NCBI RefSeq assembly: GCF_029369745.1
Contig: NZ_CP120210.1
Coordinates: forward strand, 372,001-436,000
Length of the DNA: 64,000 nt
From: Amycolatopsis sp. QT-25
GTDB lineage: Bacteria; Actinomycetota; Actinomycetes; Mycobacteriales; Pseudonocardiaceae
Reading direction: 5' to 3'
Under the pieces are notes generated by a model that was not told where the DNA came from, did no database searches, and saw only the letters and a list, made by a program, of their open reading frames with translations. The translations under genes were made by a program, and so were the position numbers. Below, piece by piece: positions 25,241 through 34,047 of this stretch. The number at the start of each line of letters is the position of its first letter. Within the stretch, counting starts at the first letter, position 1.

Positions 25241-25785
25241 CGGGCCACGATAACGGTTCGGTCTCGGCAAACCAACCACAGTGAGCCACGACACACTCGA
25301 ATCTTTCCCCGAACGGCCCAACCACAAGAAGAAACCGATTTCCCTTGATCACTGAACGCAACCCCGATACCTGACGTAACCATTCGCGCGAGCGACACCC
25401 GGCCTCGCAGCCGCCACCGGTGCGGGGCACCCGACCGCCACCGAACGGACCCTGGGGGTCTGGGGGTGGCCCCCAGAACACGGAGCGACCCCCGCGCCAG
25501 GGGGAGGAACGCGGGGGTCGGAGGGGATCTCCACAGGCGCTGACCGGGGGTGTGTCAGCAAATCGATTGTCGCACGGTTTCCTGAGAAGGGCGAGTGGGC
25601 GCGGGCAGAATTCCGGTCGTCGCGCCACCTGAGGTTCGCCTGTGGTTCATGTGACGCGGGTGTACGAGTGATCGCTCTGCGTTGTGCGGAGCGTGGCGAC
25701 AGGTTCACTCTCCGGGGGGCTGTGTGTCGCGGCCGGCTCTGGTTAGCCTCGCGGCCAAGCTGTTCGTTGGCCGTCTGGAGGAACC
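25241..25785. other. gene-free stretch with two GC hairpins
   Basis: No supported gene. It holds a 7-bp hairpin (CTGGGGG arms, 25460-25476) and an 11-bp perfect inverted repeat (CGACCCCCGCG at 25486-25496 with its complement at 25510-25520). The divergent start regions of the genes at 25240 and 25786 lie at its ends. Short frames here are Arg/Pro-rich and unconvincing. Confidence 0.5.
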
Positions 25786-26043
25786 ATGGGTGGGTCTGTG
25801 GAAGTTCGACAGTTCCTCCTTCGGTACGAAGGTGCCGATGGGGGAAGCTCTACGACGTTGGCCGGTGGTCTGCCGGCGCAGCGCACGGGTCAAGGGGACG
25901 CCCAGCGGGTGTCCGACGACCAGGTGCGGCGTGCCCGGCTGGCCGTGGCCAATGGGGCGCTGGGTGTCGATGACTGTGTCCAGTTGCTGGACATGCTGGG
26001 GTTGACGCTGGATGAGGACGGGCAGGCGCCCGTTCAGCGCTGA
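25786..26043 (+). CDS. small conserved-looking hypothetical protein, 85 aa
   Basis: ATG at 25786 preceded by GGAGG at a good distance. Residues 1-45 are polar; the C-terminal half (VSDDQVRRARLAVANGALG, then VDDCVQLLDMLGLTL) is predicted helical and acidic. No membrane segment. I do not recognise a family. The helical tail might mediate pairing or a small-protein interaction, but nothing in the context (a SCO6745-like gene 125 bases downstream) settles it. Confidence 0.65.
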   Translation: MGGSVEVRQFLLRYEGADGGSSTTLAGGLPAQRTGQGDAQRVSDDQVRRARLAVANGALGVDDCVQLLDMLGLTLDEDGQAPVQR

Positions 26044-26110
26044 GGTCGTTCGCGAGGGCCCGGTCGGGTGGTGCGTGCACCACGCGGCCGGGCTTCCGTT
26101 CGTCTAGGCG

Positions 26111-26160
26111 ACCTTCCCGCCAGTTGTGTAACACTGTTACCAACCAACTGACGGGAAGGT
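26111..26160. promoter_or_regulatory. nested palindromes upstream of SCO6745-like gene
   Basis: An outer inverted repeat, ACCTTCCCGCCAGTTG at 26111-26126 pairing 15 of 16 with 26145-26160, encloses an inner perfect palindrome GTAACA-C-TGTTAC at 26128-26140. The inner one has the form of a TetR/GntR-type operator. The outer arm ends 8 bases before the ATG, so a hairpin would mask the ribosome site. Confidence 0.55.
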
Positions 26161-26168
26161 GTGGGGAC

Positions 26169-26948
26169 ATGGCCGACGAAGCGGCGATCGCGGTGGCCCG
26201 GGAGGTCCGAGGCGCGGTGCAGGTGCTAGGCGGGAAGTTCATGACCTCTTCGGAGCTGGCCGAGGTCGAGGCCGAAGTGGGGCTGCCGCCTCGGACGCTG
26301 TACCTGCGCGGGCGTTCGGCGGTGCTGGGCGACCCGCCGCCGAAGGTCGTCGCGGAGCTGTTCGGCATCTTCCCGTCCTGGCTCTTCGAGTTCGCCCTGC
26401 CGCCCGCTATGGCGGCCCTCGACGCGGCCTCCGCGGTTCGCGCCTACTCGCGGTCATCGGCGCACTGGGCACGCGTCAGTCTTTCGGGGGCCGACGACCC
26501 CGGCCGCCTGGCCGATCTGCTGTTCCGTCTCGTGGACGCCGCGGACGCGAGTGGTCTCGCGTTGTTCGCCGGCTGGCAACGCGCCGAACGCCCCGAAGCC
26601 GCTGTCGAACGGCTGGCGTTCGCGCTCATGGTGTTCCGAGAGTTCCGCGGCGGTGTCCACTTCGCCGCCCTTCGCGCCGTCGGCTTGACAGTGCCCCAGG
26701 CCGTCGTCGCGGATCCGGAAGGCGGCCGGGACCGCCTCCTGCGCACCGCGTGGTCCGAGGAGGCCGCGGACGCGCTGATCGCCGCGGCGGAGGCCAAGAG
26801 CGATCTGCGGCACCGGTGGCGGCACGCGGAGGACCTGACCGACCAGCGCGTGGCCGAACTCCTCGCAGTCACTCTCGCGGATGACGAGCGAGACGAGCTC
26901 CGGCGGCGTCTCGGCGCCCTGCGGGACGCTTCGGCCCTGATATCCTGA
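26169..26948 (+). CDS. SCO6745/SalK-like family protein
   Basis: A 259-residue helical protein similar in pattern to the actinobacterial SCO6745 (SalK-like) family: an early segment with VAREVRGAVQ, a middle FGIFPSWLFEFALPPAM, and the tell-tale LMVFREFRGGVHFAAL near residue 160, followed by a C-terminal helical repeat. The family has no settled function; early members were seen beside antibiotic clusters. ATG at 26169 is the first with a purine-rich ribosome site (GGAAGG, GGGGA). Nested palindromes lie directly upstream, so expression is probably tightly controlled. Confidence 0.7.
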   Translation: MADEAAIAVAREVRGAVQVLGGKFMTSSELAEVEAEVGLPPRTLYLRGRSAVLGDPPPKVVAELFGIFPSWLFEFALPPAMAALDAASAVRAYSRSSAHWARVSLSGADDPGRLADLLFRLVDAADASGLALFAGWQRAERPEAAVERLAFALMVFREFRGGVHFAALRAVGLTVPQAVVADPEGGRDRLLRTAWSEEAADALIAAAEAKSDLRHRWRHAEDLTDQRVAELLAVTLADDERDELRRRLGALRDASALIS

Positions 26949-27093
26949 ATTCACCGCGTTCTCGCAGGTCCCAGCCCTGCGAACAACTAAGGGACCCCCT
27001 GTGCGGAAGCGGAAACGGGGGTGTCCTATAGTTATGTTCGCTCCCGGGGACACCGGGAAGCGCGGGTCGGTCGGTTCGCCGAAACCGAACCGG

Positions 27094-27166
27094 GCTCCCA
27101 TCGTCCAGCGGCCTAGGACTCCGCCCTTTCAAGGCGGCAACGCGGGTTCGAATCCCGTTGGGAGTA
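27094..27166 (+). tRNA. tRNA-Glu (TTC)
   Basis: Cloverleaf of 73 bases: acceptor GCTCCCA pairs with TGGGAGT, anticodon stem CCGCC/GGCGG around loop CTTTCAA (anticodon TTC), T-arm GGGTTCGAATCCC. No encoded CCA. First of three clustered tRNAs on this strand; a TATAGT box at 27027 is a possible promoter. Confidence 0.96.
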
Positions 27167-27194
27167 CGCAGTACGGTTACAAAGCAGTATGCAA

Positions 27195-27268
27195 GGCCCT
27201 GTGGCGCAGTTGGTTAGCGCGTCGCCCTGTCACGGCGAAGGTCGCGGGTTCGAGTCCCGTCAGGGTCG
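27195..27268 (+). tRNA. tRNA-Asp (GTC)
   Basis: Cloverleaf of 74 bases: acceptor GGCCCTG with CAGGGTC, anticodon loop CTGTCAC (anticodon GTC), T-arm GGGTTCGAGTCCC. No encoded CCA. Lies 28 bases after tRNA-Glu, likely co-transcribed. Confidence 0.96.
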
Positions 27269-27299
27269 CAAGATCGTTCGGCTCTTGGCCGGCGTTCCC

Positions 27300-27373
27300 G
27301 GCCAGGTAGCTCAGTTGGTACGAGCGTCCGCCTGAAAAGCGGAAGGTCGCCGGTTCGACCCCGGCCCTGGCCA
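27300..27373 (+). tRNA. tRNA-Phe (GAA)
   Basis: Cloverleaf of 74 bases: acceptor GGCCAGG with CCTGGCC, anticodon loop CTGAAAA (anticodon GAA), T-arm CCGGTTCGACCCCGG. Third of the cluster. The order Glu-Asp-Phe is conserved in many actinobacteria. Confidence 0.96.
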
Positions 27374-27383
27374 CCGCTCTTCA

Positions 27384-27416
27384 AACCGTCTTGACTCAGG
27401 TCAAGGCGGTTTTTTC
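27384..27416 (+). terminator. terminator of the tRNA cluster
   Basis: 12-bp stem AACCGTCTTGAC with GTCAAGGCGGTT (one G-T pair), loop TCAG, then a run of six T. Eleven bases after tRNA-Phe; a strong intrinsic terminator. Confidence 0.92.
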
Positions 27417-27574
27417 CTGTCCGGGGTCGATCTTGGGTCCGTCCACTGTCGACCGTGGTCGACCCGCTTCGGCCGCCGCTTGTCGCACGAGCCGTTCTTC
27501 TTCGCTGCGCTTGGCGGCTTCGTTCCACTGCCTGATCTTGATCTCCAGTAAGGTAGAGGTGTCATGATCGAGAC

Positions 27575-28396
27575 ATGACACCCGCACCCGAACAGGCCGA
27601 CGAATGGACTGTCGGCGCTCTCGATCTCGACGCGTACCTCGGCCGGATCGGCCGGCACCGCGAGAAGCCCTCCGCCGCCGCGTTGCGTGAGCTGGCGAAG
27701 GCGCACATCCTGGCCATCCCGTTCGAAAACGTCGACGTCGTTTTGGGGCAGCACAGGGGAATCGCGCTGGAAGACGTGATCGGCAAGCTCGTCCGGCGAC
27801 GGCGTGGCGGCTACTGCTACGAGCACGGCAGCCTGTTCGCCGCGGCCGCCGAGCAGCTCGGCTACCCCGTGCGCCGCCTGGTCGCGCGGGTGCAGCCGCG
27901 GAAGAACGGGCCGTACACGCATATGACGCTCGCGGTCGAGGCGGACGGCGTCCTGCATCTGGTCGACGTCGGTTTCGGCGCCGGGATGCTGGTGCCGATG
28001 CCACTGGTCGACGGTGCCGTCGTGGATCAGGCCGGCTGGCCGCATCGGCTCGTCGCCGACGGGGACCGGTGGCGCTTGCAGAAACTGGAGGACGACGACT
28101 GGACCGACCTGCATGCTTTCACGCTCACCCCGATGCACCGGATCGATTACGAGGTCTACCACCACTACACGTCGACGCATCCGCGGTCGCCGTTCACCGG
28201 GCAGCTGGTGGTCATGCGCCTGGAGGAAGGGCTCAGCCGCAAACTGGTCGGCGACGAGATCATCGTCGAACGCCCGGGCGGGGCCAAGGAGACCACCAAG
28301 ATCCCGGCCGAGCGGCTCGACGCGACATTGCGCGAGCTGGACGTCGTCCTTAGCGAGGAAGAACTCGCGAAACTGCTGACGAGCTATCCGGGGTGA
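27575..28396 (+). CDS. nat: arylamine N-acetyltransferase
   Basis: A 273-residue cytosolic enzyme that transfers acetyl from acetyl-CoA to arylamines and hydrazines. The catalytic triad is visible: Cys in RRGGYCYEHG (about residue 86), His in YTHMTLAV (about 114) and Asp in LVDVGFG (about 131). IPFENVDV near the N-terminus is also diagnostic. Family length is normal. ATG at 27575. It ends 3 bases before the convergent GNAT gene. Monocistronic. Confidence 0.95.
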   Translation: MTPAPEQADEWTVGALDLDAYLGRIGRHREKPSAAALRELAKAHILAIPFENVDVVLGQHRGIALEDVIGKLVRRRRGGYCYEHGSLFAAAAEQLGYPVRRLVARVQPRKNGPYTHMTLAVEADGVLHLVDVGFGAGMLVPMPLVDGAVVDQAGWPHRLVADGDRWRLQKLEDDDWTDLHAFTLTPMHRIDYEVYHHYTSTHPRSPFTGQLVVMRLEEGLSRKLVGDEIIVERPGGAKETTKIPAERLDATLRELDVVLSEEELAKLLTSYPG

Positions 28397-28399
28397 GGT

Positions 28400-28699
28400 T
28401 CAGAGCTCGAATTCGGCGCGCTTGTCCTCGGGGACGAGATCCTCGTACTCGCGGTGCTTCGCGATGAACGAGCGCACATACGGGCAGTAGGGCAAGACGG
28501 ACCTGCCTTGCGCTCGGACGTCGTCGAGCGCCGCGGTCACGAGCTTGCCCGCCAAGCCCTGGCCCGCGAAGTCGGCTGAAATCTCGGTGTGCCGGAACAG
28601 GACCGCGTCCGGGCGAGTACGGGTTTCCAGGAACCCGGCGGGTTTCCCGTCCACGACGATGTCGTAGCGGTCTTCTCCGGCCTTGATCTCGACACTCAT
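28400..28699 (-). CDS. small GNAT-fold acetyltransferase (Acetyltransf_CG type)
   Basis: A 99-residue minimal GNAT protein of the YidJ/YjdJ-like group: strand GFLETRTRPDAVLFRHTEI, acetyl-CoA loop GQGLAGKLV (Q/RxxGxG/A), and C-terminal CPYVRSFIAKHREY, all typical. Start ATG overlaps the stop of the GGDEF-EAL gene by 4 bases, so it is translated from the same message. Substrate unknown. Confidence 0.9.
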   Translation of the reverse strand: MSVEIKAGEDRYDIVVDGKPAGFLETRTRPDAVLFRHTEISADFAGQGLAGKLVTAALDDVRAQGRSVLPYCPYVRSFIAKHREYEDLVPEDKRAEFEL

Positions 28700-31473
28700 T
28701 CGACCGCTCCGAAAAGCTCGTCCGGTGGCGCGGGGCGACCCAGGTGGAAGCCCTGCGCCTGGTCACAACGCAACTCACGCAGGACCGCGAGCTGCTCTTC
28801 GTCTTCGACGCCTTCGGCGACGACGATCAGGTCGACGGCGTGCGCCATCGCGATGATGCTCTTGACGATCGCGGCCGCGTCGCGCGATTCCGCGATGCCG
28901 GTGACGAAGGTACGGTCGATCTTGAGCGTGTCCAGCGGGAGCCGTTGCAGCTGCGCGAGCGACGAGTAGCCGGTGCCGAAGTCGTCGATCGCCAGCGAGA
29001 CACCGAGATCCCGCAACGACGTCAGTACTTCGGCGGCCGCGGCCTGGTCGCGCATCAGCGCGCTCTCGGTGACCTCCAGGGTCAGCGCGTGCGGCGGGAG
29101 CCCGGTGGTCTTCAGCGCGTCCTGCACGCCCGCCACCAGATGCGGGTCGTCCAGCTGCCGGGCCGACAGGTTGACCTTGAGGTTCAGGTCGATGCCGAGC
29201 TGTCCGCGCCGCCGGGCGATTTCGCGGGTGGTCGTGCGCAGGACGTGTTTGCCGATCAGGTTGATCAGGTCGCTTTCCTCGGCCAGCGGGATGAACTCGG
29301 CGGGCGAGATCGTCCCGTGCGCCGGATGTTTCCAGCGCAGCAAGGCTTCCACCGCGACCATCGCACCGGATCCGATGTCCACGACCGGCTGGTACGCCGT
29401 CCAGAGTTCCTCGTTCTGCAAGGCGTCGCGCAGATCCTGTTCCATGCGCAGCCGCCGCTGCATCCGCTCGCGCAGCTCGACGTCGAAGAACTCGTACCGT
29501 GCCCGGCCGAGCGTTTTCGCTTGATACATCGCGACATCCGCGTCCCGCAGCAGGTCTTCGGCGGTCCGGGTGTCGTCGTTGGCGGCGGTGACGATGCCGA
29601 TGCTGGCGTCGATGTGCAACTGCCTGCCGTTGACGGTGATCGGTTCGGTCAGCGCCTCGCGCAACTGTTCGGCCAGTGCCTTGATCTCGTGCGGTTCGGT
29701 GATCTCCGCGGTGACGACGACGAATTCGTCACCACCGAGCCTGCCGACGAGATCGGTTTCGCCGATTCCCCGGCGCAGCCGTTCACCCGCGATGCGAAGC
29801 ACCTTGTCCCCGACGGAATGGCCGAGGGAATCGTTGATCACCTTGAACTTGTCGAGATCGATGAACAGCACCGTGGTCAGCTCGGCGCGGCCCGCGCCGG
29901 AGAGCGCCTCGGCGAGACTGTCCAGCACCAGTGTCCGGTTCGCGAGTTCGGTGAGCGGGTCGTGCGTCGCCTCGTGGGCGAGCCGCTCGCCGATGGCGCG
30001 GCGTTCGGTGATGTCGGTGAACGAGGCGACCACCGCCAACGCCGACGGGTCCTCCGGGGTCAGCAGCCGCGAGGTCAGCGAGATCCAGACGTCTTCGCCG
30101 TCGGGCCGCCGCAGCCGCAGCACGAGACCGGTCAGCGTGGCCCCGGTGCGCCGGGTCACCACCGACGGCATCCGGGCGGGCGGAAGGCGGCCTTGCTCGT
30201 CGTACAGCTCCAGCGTCACGCACGGAATGCCGATGAGATCGTCGTGGTCGACGCCGATGATCCGGCACGCCGCGGGGTTGGCCGATTCGACCAGGCCGCC
30301 AGGGCCGATCACGACCACGCCTTCGTCGAGTGACGCGACCACCGTGCTGTAGTGCTGCTCGGCGCGCCGCCGAGCCGTTTCGTCGGCGCAGACCAGGACG
30401 AAGCCGTCGTTCATCTCCGCGGCCGAAATACGGATCGCCAGTGTCGAGCCGTTGCGATGGCGGTGGGTCATCTGCATGACACCGCCCCTGCGCAGCACCG
30501 TTTCCGGGTCGAGCGCGGCGCCGACGAGATCGCTCACCGTGCCGCCGACCGCCTCAGCGGCGGTCCAGCCGTAGACGTTCTCCGCGGCCGGGTTCCAGCT
30601 GGTCACCACGCCGGTGCCGCTGGTCGCGATGATCGCGTCACTGACGTGGCTGATCAGCGCGGCCTGATAGCGAAGCGTCGCTTCCGCGGCCTTCTGCGCG
30701 CTGATGTCGCGCATGATGACCTGGAACGCGGGCCTGCCTTCCCAGGTCGTGCGCACCGACAGGCTTTGGACCAGGTATTTCGTCCCGTCGAGCCGGAGCA
30801 TCACGGTGTCGGCGGGATCGGTCGACGCGCCCTGGCGGTGAAGCGACGCGATCCTGTCCAACAGGGCGGGCAGCGACTCGGCGGCGACGAAATCCATGAT
30901 CGGCCGTCCGATCAGTTCGGCGGTCGACGACGCTCCCAGCGCGGTGACGGCGGCCCGGTTGACGTACGTGACAACGCCGGCTTCGTGGACACAGACGGCG
31001 TCAGGACTGAGCTCCACCAAAAGCCGGTAACGGTCAGTGAGGTCTTCGAGGGCCTGCCGGTTCTCGCGAACGTCGGTCACATCGGTGGCGATGCCGAGCA
31101 GTCCCGTCGAGCCGGTGTCGTCGCCGAGGGTGCGGGCGCGCAAGCGGACCCAGCGGACCTCTCCCGCCGGGGTTCGGAACGACTGCTCGAGTTCGAACTC
31201 GCGCCACGGCGGGGAAGTGCGCGTGCCGGAGGTCAGCGGGGCCACCAGATCGGCGAGCCCGGCCTCGATCTCGGCTTCGGTGAGAGCGGCTCCACCCAGC
31301 AGGTTCTCCAGTCCTGGCAGCCAGGACAGCTTCTCGTCCTCGAAGTCGTACGACCAGATGGCGGCGTGGTCGCCCGCGAAGCCGAGGTCGCCGACCGGCT
31401 CGTTCCCGAGCGACGCGCCCGCCGGAGAGCCGGAATTCCCGGCTCCGGGCACGGCGAGGGCATCAGCCTCCAT
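28696..31473 (-). CDS. PAS-GGDEF-EAL cyclic-di-GMP turnover protein
   Basis: A 925-residue soluble signalling protein. N-terminal half holds a chain of about four PAS domains (e.g. YRLLVELSPDAVCVHEAG, ISHVSDAIIATSGTG, YSTVVASLDEGVVVIG). The diguanylate cyclase domain has an intact GGDEF (RLGGDEFVVV). The phosphodiesterase domain has EALLRW, DDFGTGYSSL and AEGVEDEEQL, so it too looks active. No membrane segment, so the signal is probably cytosolic (redox or small ligand via PAS). ATG at 31473 is the best start; a frame extension to 31626 has unlikely composition. Followed by a coupled GNAT gene. Confidence 0.94.
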   Translation of the reverse strand: MEADALAVPGAGNSGSPAGASLGNEPVGDLGFAGDHAAIWSYDFEDEKLSWLPGLENLLGGAALTEAEIEAGLADLVAPLTSGTRTSPPWREFELEQSFRTPAGEVRWVRLRARTLGDDTGSTGLLGIATDVTDVRENRQALEDLTDRYRLLVELSPDAVCVHEAGVVTYVNRAAVTALGASSTAELIGRPIMDFVAAESLPALLDRIASLHRQGASTDPADTVMLRLDGTKYLVQSLSVRTTWEGRPAFQVIMRDISAQKAAEATLRYQAALISHVSDAIIATSGTGVVTSWNPAAENVYGWTAAEAVGGTVSDLVGAALDPETVLRRGGVMQMTHRHRNGSTLAIRISAAEMNDGFVLVCADETARRRAEQHYSTVVASLDEGVVVIGPGGLVESANPAACRIIGVDHDDLIGIPCVTLELYDEQGRLPPARMPSVVTRRTGATLTGLVLRLRRPDGEDVWISLTSRLLTPEDPSALAVVASFTDITERRAIGERLAHEATHDPLTELANRTLVLDSLAEALSGAGRAELTTVLFIDLDKFKVINDSLGHSVGDKVLRIAGERLRRGIGETDLVGRLGGDEFVVVTAEITEPHEIKALAEQLREALTEPITVNGRQLHIDASIGIVTAANDDTRTAEDLLRDADVAMYQAKTLGRARYEFFDVELRERMQRRLRMEQDLRDALQNEELWTAYQPVVDIGSGAMVAVEALLRWKHPAHGTISPAEFIPLAEESDLINLIGKHVLRTTTREIARRRGQLGIDLNLKVNLSARQLDDPHLVAGVQDALKTTGLPPHALTLEVTESALMRDQAAAAEVLTSLRDLGVSLAIDDFGTGYSSLAQLQRLPLDTLKIDRTFVTGIAESRDAAAIVKSIIAMAHAVDLIVVAEGVEDEEQLAVLRELRCDQAQGFHLGRPAPPDELFGAVE

Positions 31474-31718
31474 GATCCGTCCGAACCCCCTCTTCCGGTG
31501 CTGGCACCGTCGATTACACCACCCGAGGAGGGCGCTGTATACGCGAGCCGAACGTGGGCGGCCGCCGCTATGCGGGAAAGCGTATGAATACACGCTCTGT
31601 GACTGGCATACGCTGGGTTGTTCCATCGGGTGAATAATTTTTGGTCAACTTCACCCGTTCAGCGGTGAGTTGCGGTAAAACTACTGCTCGCTCTTTCCCG
31701 GTGCGAAAGGTTCAGCTG

Positions 31719-32255
31719 GTGGATGACGACGACGTTTCGGTCGCCGACCTGCTCATTCGCGAGGGCTGGGACGACCACGAGGAGTCACGGGCAAAGTCAC
31801 GCTGGAGAGTCGTCGCGGTGGTGATCGCCGTGGTCGTCGCCTGTGGGACCGCCGCGGTTCTCGTCGGGTTCGATTCGGCTCCCGAGCCGATCGCGCAGCC
31901 GAACCAGATCGGCGTGATCGAGATGCCGAAGCGGCCTTCGGAAAACGGGGGAGCCGACGCGACGTCGGCGGTCCCGAGCACGGAGAGGGTCGAAACCGGC
32001 GAGGGCGGGACTTCTTCCCCGCCCGGCAGGACCACGTCCAGCCGCCGCGCGTCGAGTTCGGCCGCGTCGACGTCCGACGATTCTCCGGAGCCCACCACCA
32101 CGCCGACGTCGCCGACACCACCGGACGAGCCCGCCGATCCACCGCGGACGACCGGGTCCACGGCCCCTCCGAAGCCGCCCAAACCGACCCCGCCGCCGCC
32201 CTCCACGAAACCCACCGAAGAGTGCAAACTGTGGCCGAAGTGGCTGTTCTGTTAG
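31719..32255 (+). CDS. single-pass membrane protein with Pro/Ser/Thr-rich extracellular tail
   Basis: A 178-residue protein: short acidic cytoplasmic part (VSVADLLIREGWDDH), one membrane helix (VVAVVIAVVVACGTAAVLVG, about residues 30-50), then a long Ser/Thr/Pro tail ending in CKLWPKWLFC, whose two Cys could form a disulphide. GTG at 31719 follows AAAGG at 8 bases; GTG 31701 is an alternative. The VADLL-type head occurs in other Pseudonocardiales membrane proteins, but I cannot name the family. The stop overlaps the end of the decayed gene on the other strand. Confidence 0.7.
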   Translation: MDDDDVSVADLLIREGWDDHEESRAKSRWRVVAVVIAVVVACGTAAVLVGFDSAPEPIAQPNQIGVIEMPKRPSENGGADATSAVPSTERVETGEGGTSSPPGRTTSSRRASSSAASTSDDSPEPTTTPTSPTPPDEPADPPRTTGSTAPPKPPKPTPPPPSTKPTEECKLWPKWLFC

Positions 32256-32698
32256 GGCATTCGCAGTAGATCCGGCTCCCGGCGCCTGCCGAGGTGGGTG
32301 AGCGGCAGGTTGAGGGTGAAGGCGGCGGCCGGGCTCGGGCTGCCGCAGATGATCTGAAGCCACGACGAGAGTGCCGGAAGAGGTCGAGTTCCCGAACTGG
32401 TTCGTCGAGCACGCCGGCAGCGGCCCGACGCCGAACGACACCGCCACGATGAAGGTGTCGTGGTTGCCGGAGAACTCCACCTTCTTCCGGAGCTGCACGC
32501 GAACCTGACCACCGCGACCACGCCGATCACCGGTTCCGGTTCGGCCGCGACGAAGGCACCGACCTTCGGCACCAGTGCCCTCGGGCCGCGCAGGGCCGGC
32601 TTCGGCAGTGGCGGGTGGTGGCATCGACCGGGTGGACCTCGGGCCGGCTCAGATGGCCCCTTCTGACGTGCGGGAGCACCAGTGAACTCGTCGGGCAT
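32252..32698 (-). pseudogene. decayed gene with two compensating frameshifts
   Basis: On the minus strand one frame reads protein-like at both ends (ALVPKVGAFVAAEPEPVIG at its head; SSWLQIICGSPSPAAAFTL and PLTHLGRRREPDLL at its tail). The middle part is protein-like only in another frame (RVQLRKKVEFSGNHDTFIVA, then GPLPACSTNQFGN). The frame must shift near 32500 and back near 32365 to join them. The joined product would be a beta-rich, possibly secreted protein of unknown family with a Cys in each half. No clear ribosome site. It fills the 545-base gap before the reductase gene. Confidence 0.5.
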
Positions 32699-32800
32699 GA
32701 CTGCTGCGCGTCCGCCGCGGGAGGATCACGTCGCGAAAGGGGCGGTCGAACGGGCCGGAGCTGTGTTGAATGAACACCGGGCACAACGGAAGGAGCGCCG

Positions 32801-34015
32801 ATGGAGACCGTCCTCGTCGTAGGGGCCGGACAGAGCGGGTTCGGAGTGGCGACCTCGCTGCGGGACAAGGGGTTCGACGGGCGGATCGTGCTGATCGGTG
32901 ACGAACCCGGCTTGCCGTACCAACGGCCTCCGCTGTCGAAGGGCTACCTCGCCGGGACGGCGGGTGATGCCCAATTGCGCTTCCGGGCCGAGGATTTCTT
33001 CGCGGAGAAGGGCATCGAGCTGATCCCCGGCCGGGTGGCGTCGGTGGATCGAGACGGGACGAAGGTGGTGCTCGAGGACGGCAGCGCCCACGAGTACGAC
33101 CATCTCGTCCTCGCGACGGGAGCGGACAATCGCGTTCTCCCGGTGCCCGGATCCACTTTGGACGGTGTGTTCACCCTGCGCACCAAGGACGACGCCAACG
33201 TTCTGCGGGCCGCGTTGGAAAGCGCGGCGAACGTGGTCGTGGTCGGGGGCGGATTCATCGGGCTCGAATTCGCCGCGCACGCCGGGCGGCCCGTGACGAT
33301 CGTGGAGGCGCAGGACAGGCTGATGGCCCGCGTCGCGACTCCCGAGGTCTCGGCGTATTTCGCCGCTTTGCACGAGGGAGCCGGGCATACGGTCCTGCTC
33401 GGCACGGGTGTCACCGCGCTGCACGGTGACGACCGGGTGGCCGAGGTGGAATTGAGCGACGGCAGTCGGCTGCTCGCCGACCTGGTGCTGGTCGGGGTCG
33501 GAGTGGAGCCGCGGACGCGGCTCGCCGAGGAGGCCGGGCTCGCCGTGGCGAACGGCGTCGTCGTCGACGAACACCTGCGCACGAGCGACCCGAAGATCTC
33601 GGCGGTGGGGGACTGCGCGAACTTCCCGAGTGTCCAGGCGGGCACCGCGACCCGGCTCGAGTCGGTGCAGAACGCCGTCGACCAGGCGCGGGCGGCTGCT
33701 TCCGACATCGCCGGTGAACCCGCGCCCTACGACAGCCTGCCGTGGTTCTGGACCGATCAACTCGGCGCGAAGCTGCAGATCGCCGGGCTGCTGACCGGCG
33801 CGGACAAGACCGTCGTGACCGGGGATCGGGAGGGCGGGAAGTTCTCGGTGCTGTCGTTCCGGGACGGTGTGCTCGTCGGGGTGGAGTCGGTGAACCGGCC
33901 GCCGGACCACATCGCCGCGCGCCGCCTGTTCGCCGCGGAGCCGGAGCCGCGGTTCGAGACGCTGGAGGCGCACGGCTTCGATCTCAAGGCGACTGTCGCG
34001 TCAACCCGTGGTTGA
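32801..34015 (+). CDS. ferredoxin reductase-type FAD/NAD(P) oxidoreductase
   Basis: A 404-residue flavoprotein of the rhodocoxin/putidaredoxin reductase group that passes electrons from NAD(P)H to a ferredoxin, usually for a P450 or dioxygenase. FAD site VLVVGAGQSGFGVATSL at the N-terminus, YQRPPLSKGYL, NAD site VVVVGGGFIGLEFAA (residues about 145-160), second FAD motif KISAVGDCANFP, and the reductase C-terminal domain. ATG at 32801 has AAGGAG seven bases upstream. No ferredoxin or P450 gene is adjacent. The stop codon lies inside the operator of the next gene. Confidence 0.92.
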   Translation: METVLVVGAGQSGFGVATSLRDKGFDGRIVLIGDEPGLPYQRPPLSKGYLAGTAGDAQLRFRAEDFFAEKGIELIPGRVASVDRDGTKVVLEDGSAHEYDHLVLATGADNRVLPVPGSTLDGVFTLRTKDDANVLRAALESAANVVVVGGGFIGLEFAAHAGRPVTIVEAQDRLMARVATPEVSAYFAALHEGAGHTVLLGTGVTALHGDDRVAEVELSDGSRLLADLVLVGVGVEPRTRLAEEAGLAVANGVVVDEHLRTSDPKISAVGDCANFPSVQAGTATRLESVQNAVDQARAAASDIAGEPAPYDSLPWFWTDQLGAKLQIAGLLTGADKTVVTGDREGGKFSVLSFRDGVLVGVESVNRPPDHIAARRLFAAEPEPRFETLEAHGFDLKATVASTRG

Positions 34016-34047
34016 CGTCAGCCTAACGTCAACCTAGAGTTGACGTC
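34000..34047 (+). promoter_or_regulatory. operator-embedded leaderless promoter, locus A
   Basis: Two inverted repeats GTCAAC-N5-GTTGAC (34000-34016 and 34028-34044), 28 bases apart. TTGACG at 34012-34017 as -35 and TAGAGT at 34035-34040 as -10 are spaced 17 bases and lie within the repeats. The -10 ends 7 bases before the ATG at 34048 and no ribosome site exists, so the message should be leaderless. The same layout stands at 49860-49905. Confidence 0.75.

Noticed and set aside
25349..25708. Minus-strand frame in the 25.2-25.8 kb gap
   Set aside because: Pro/Arg-rich, no start signal, and crosses two perfect hairpins.
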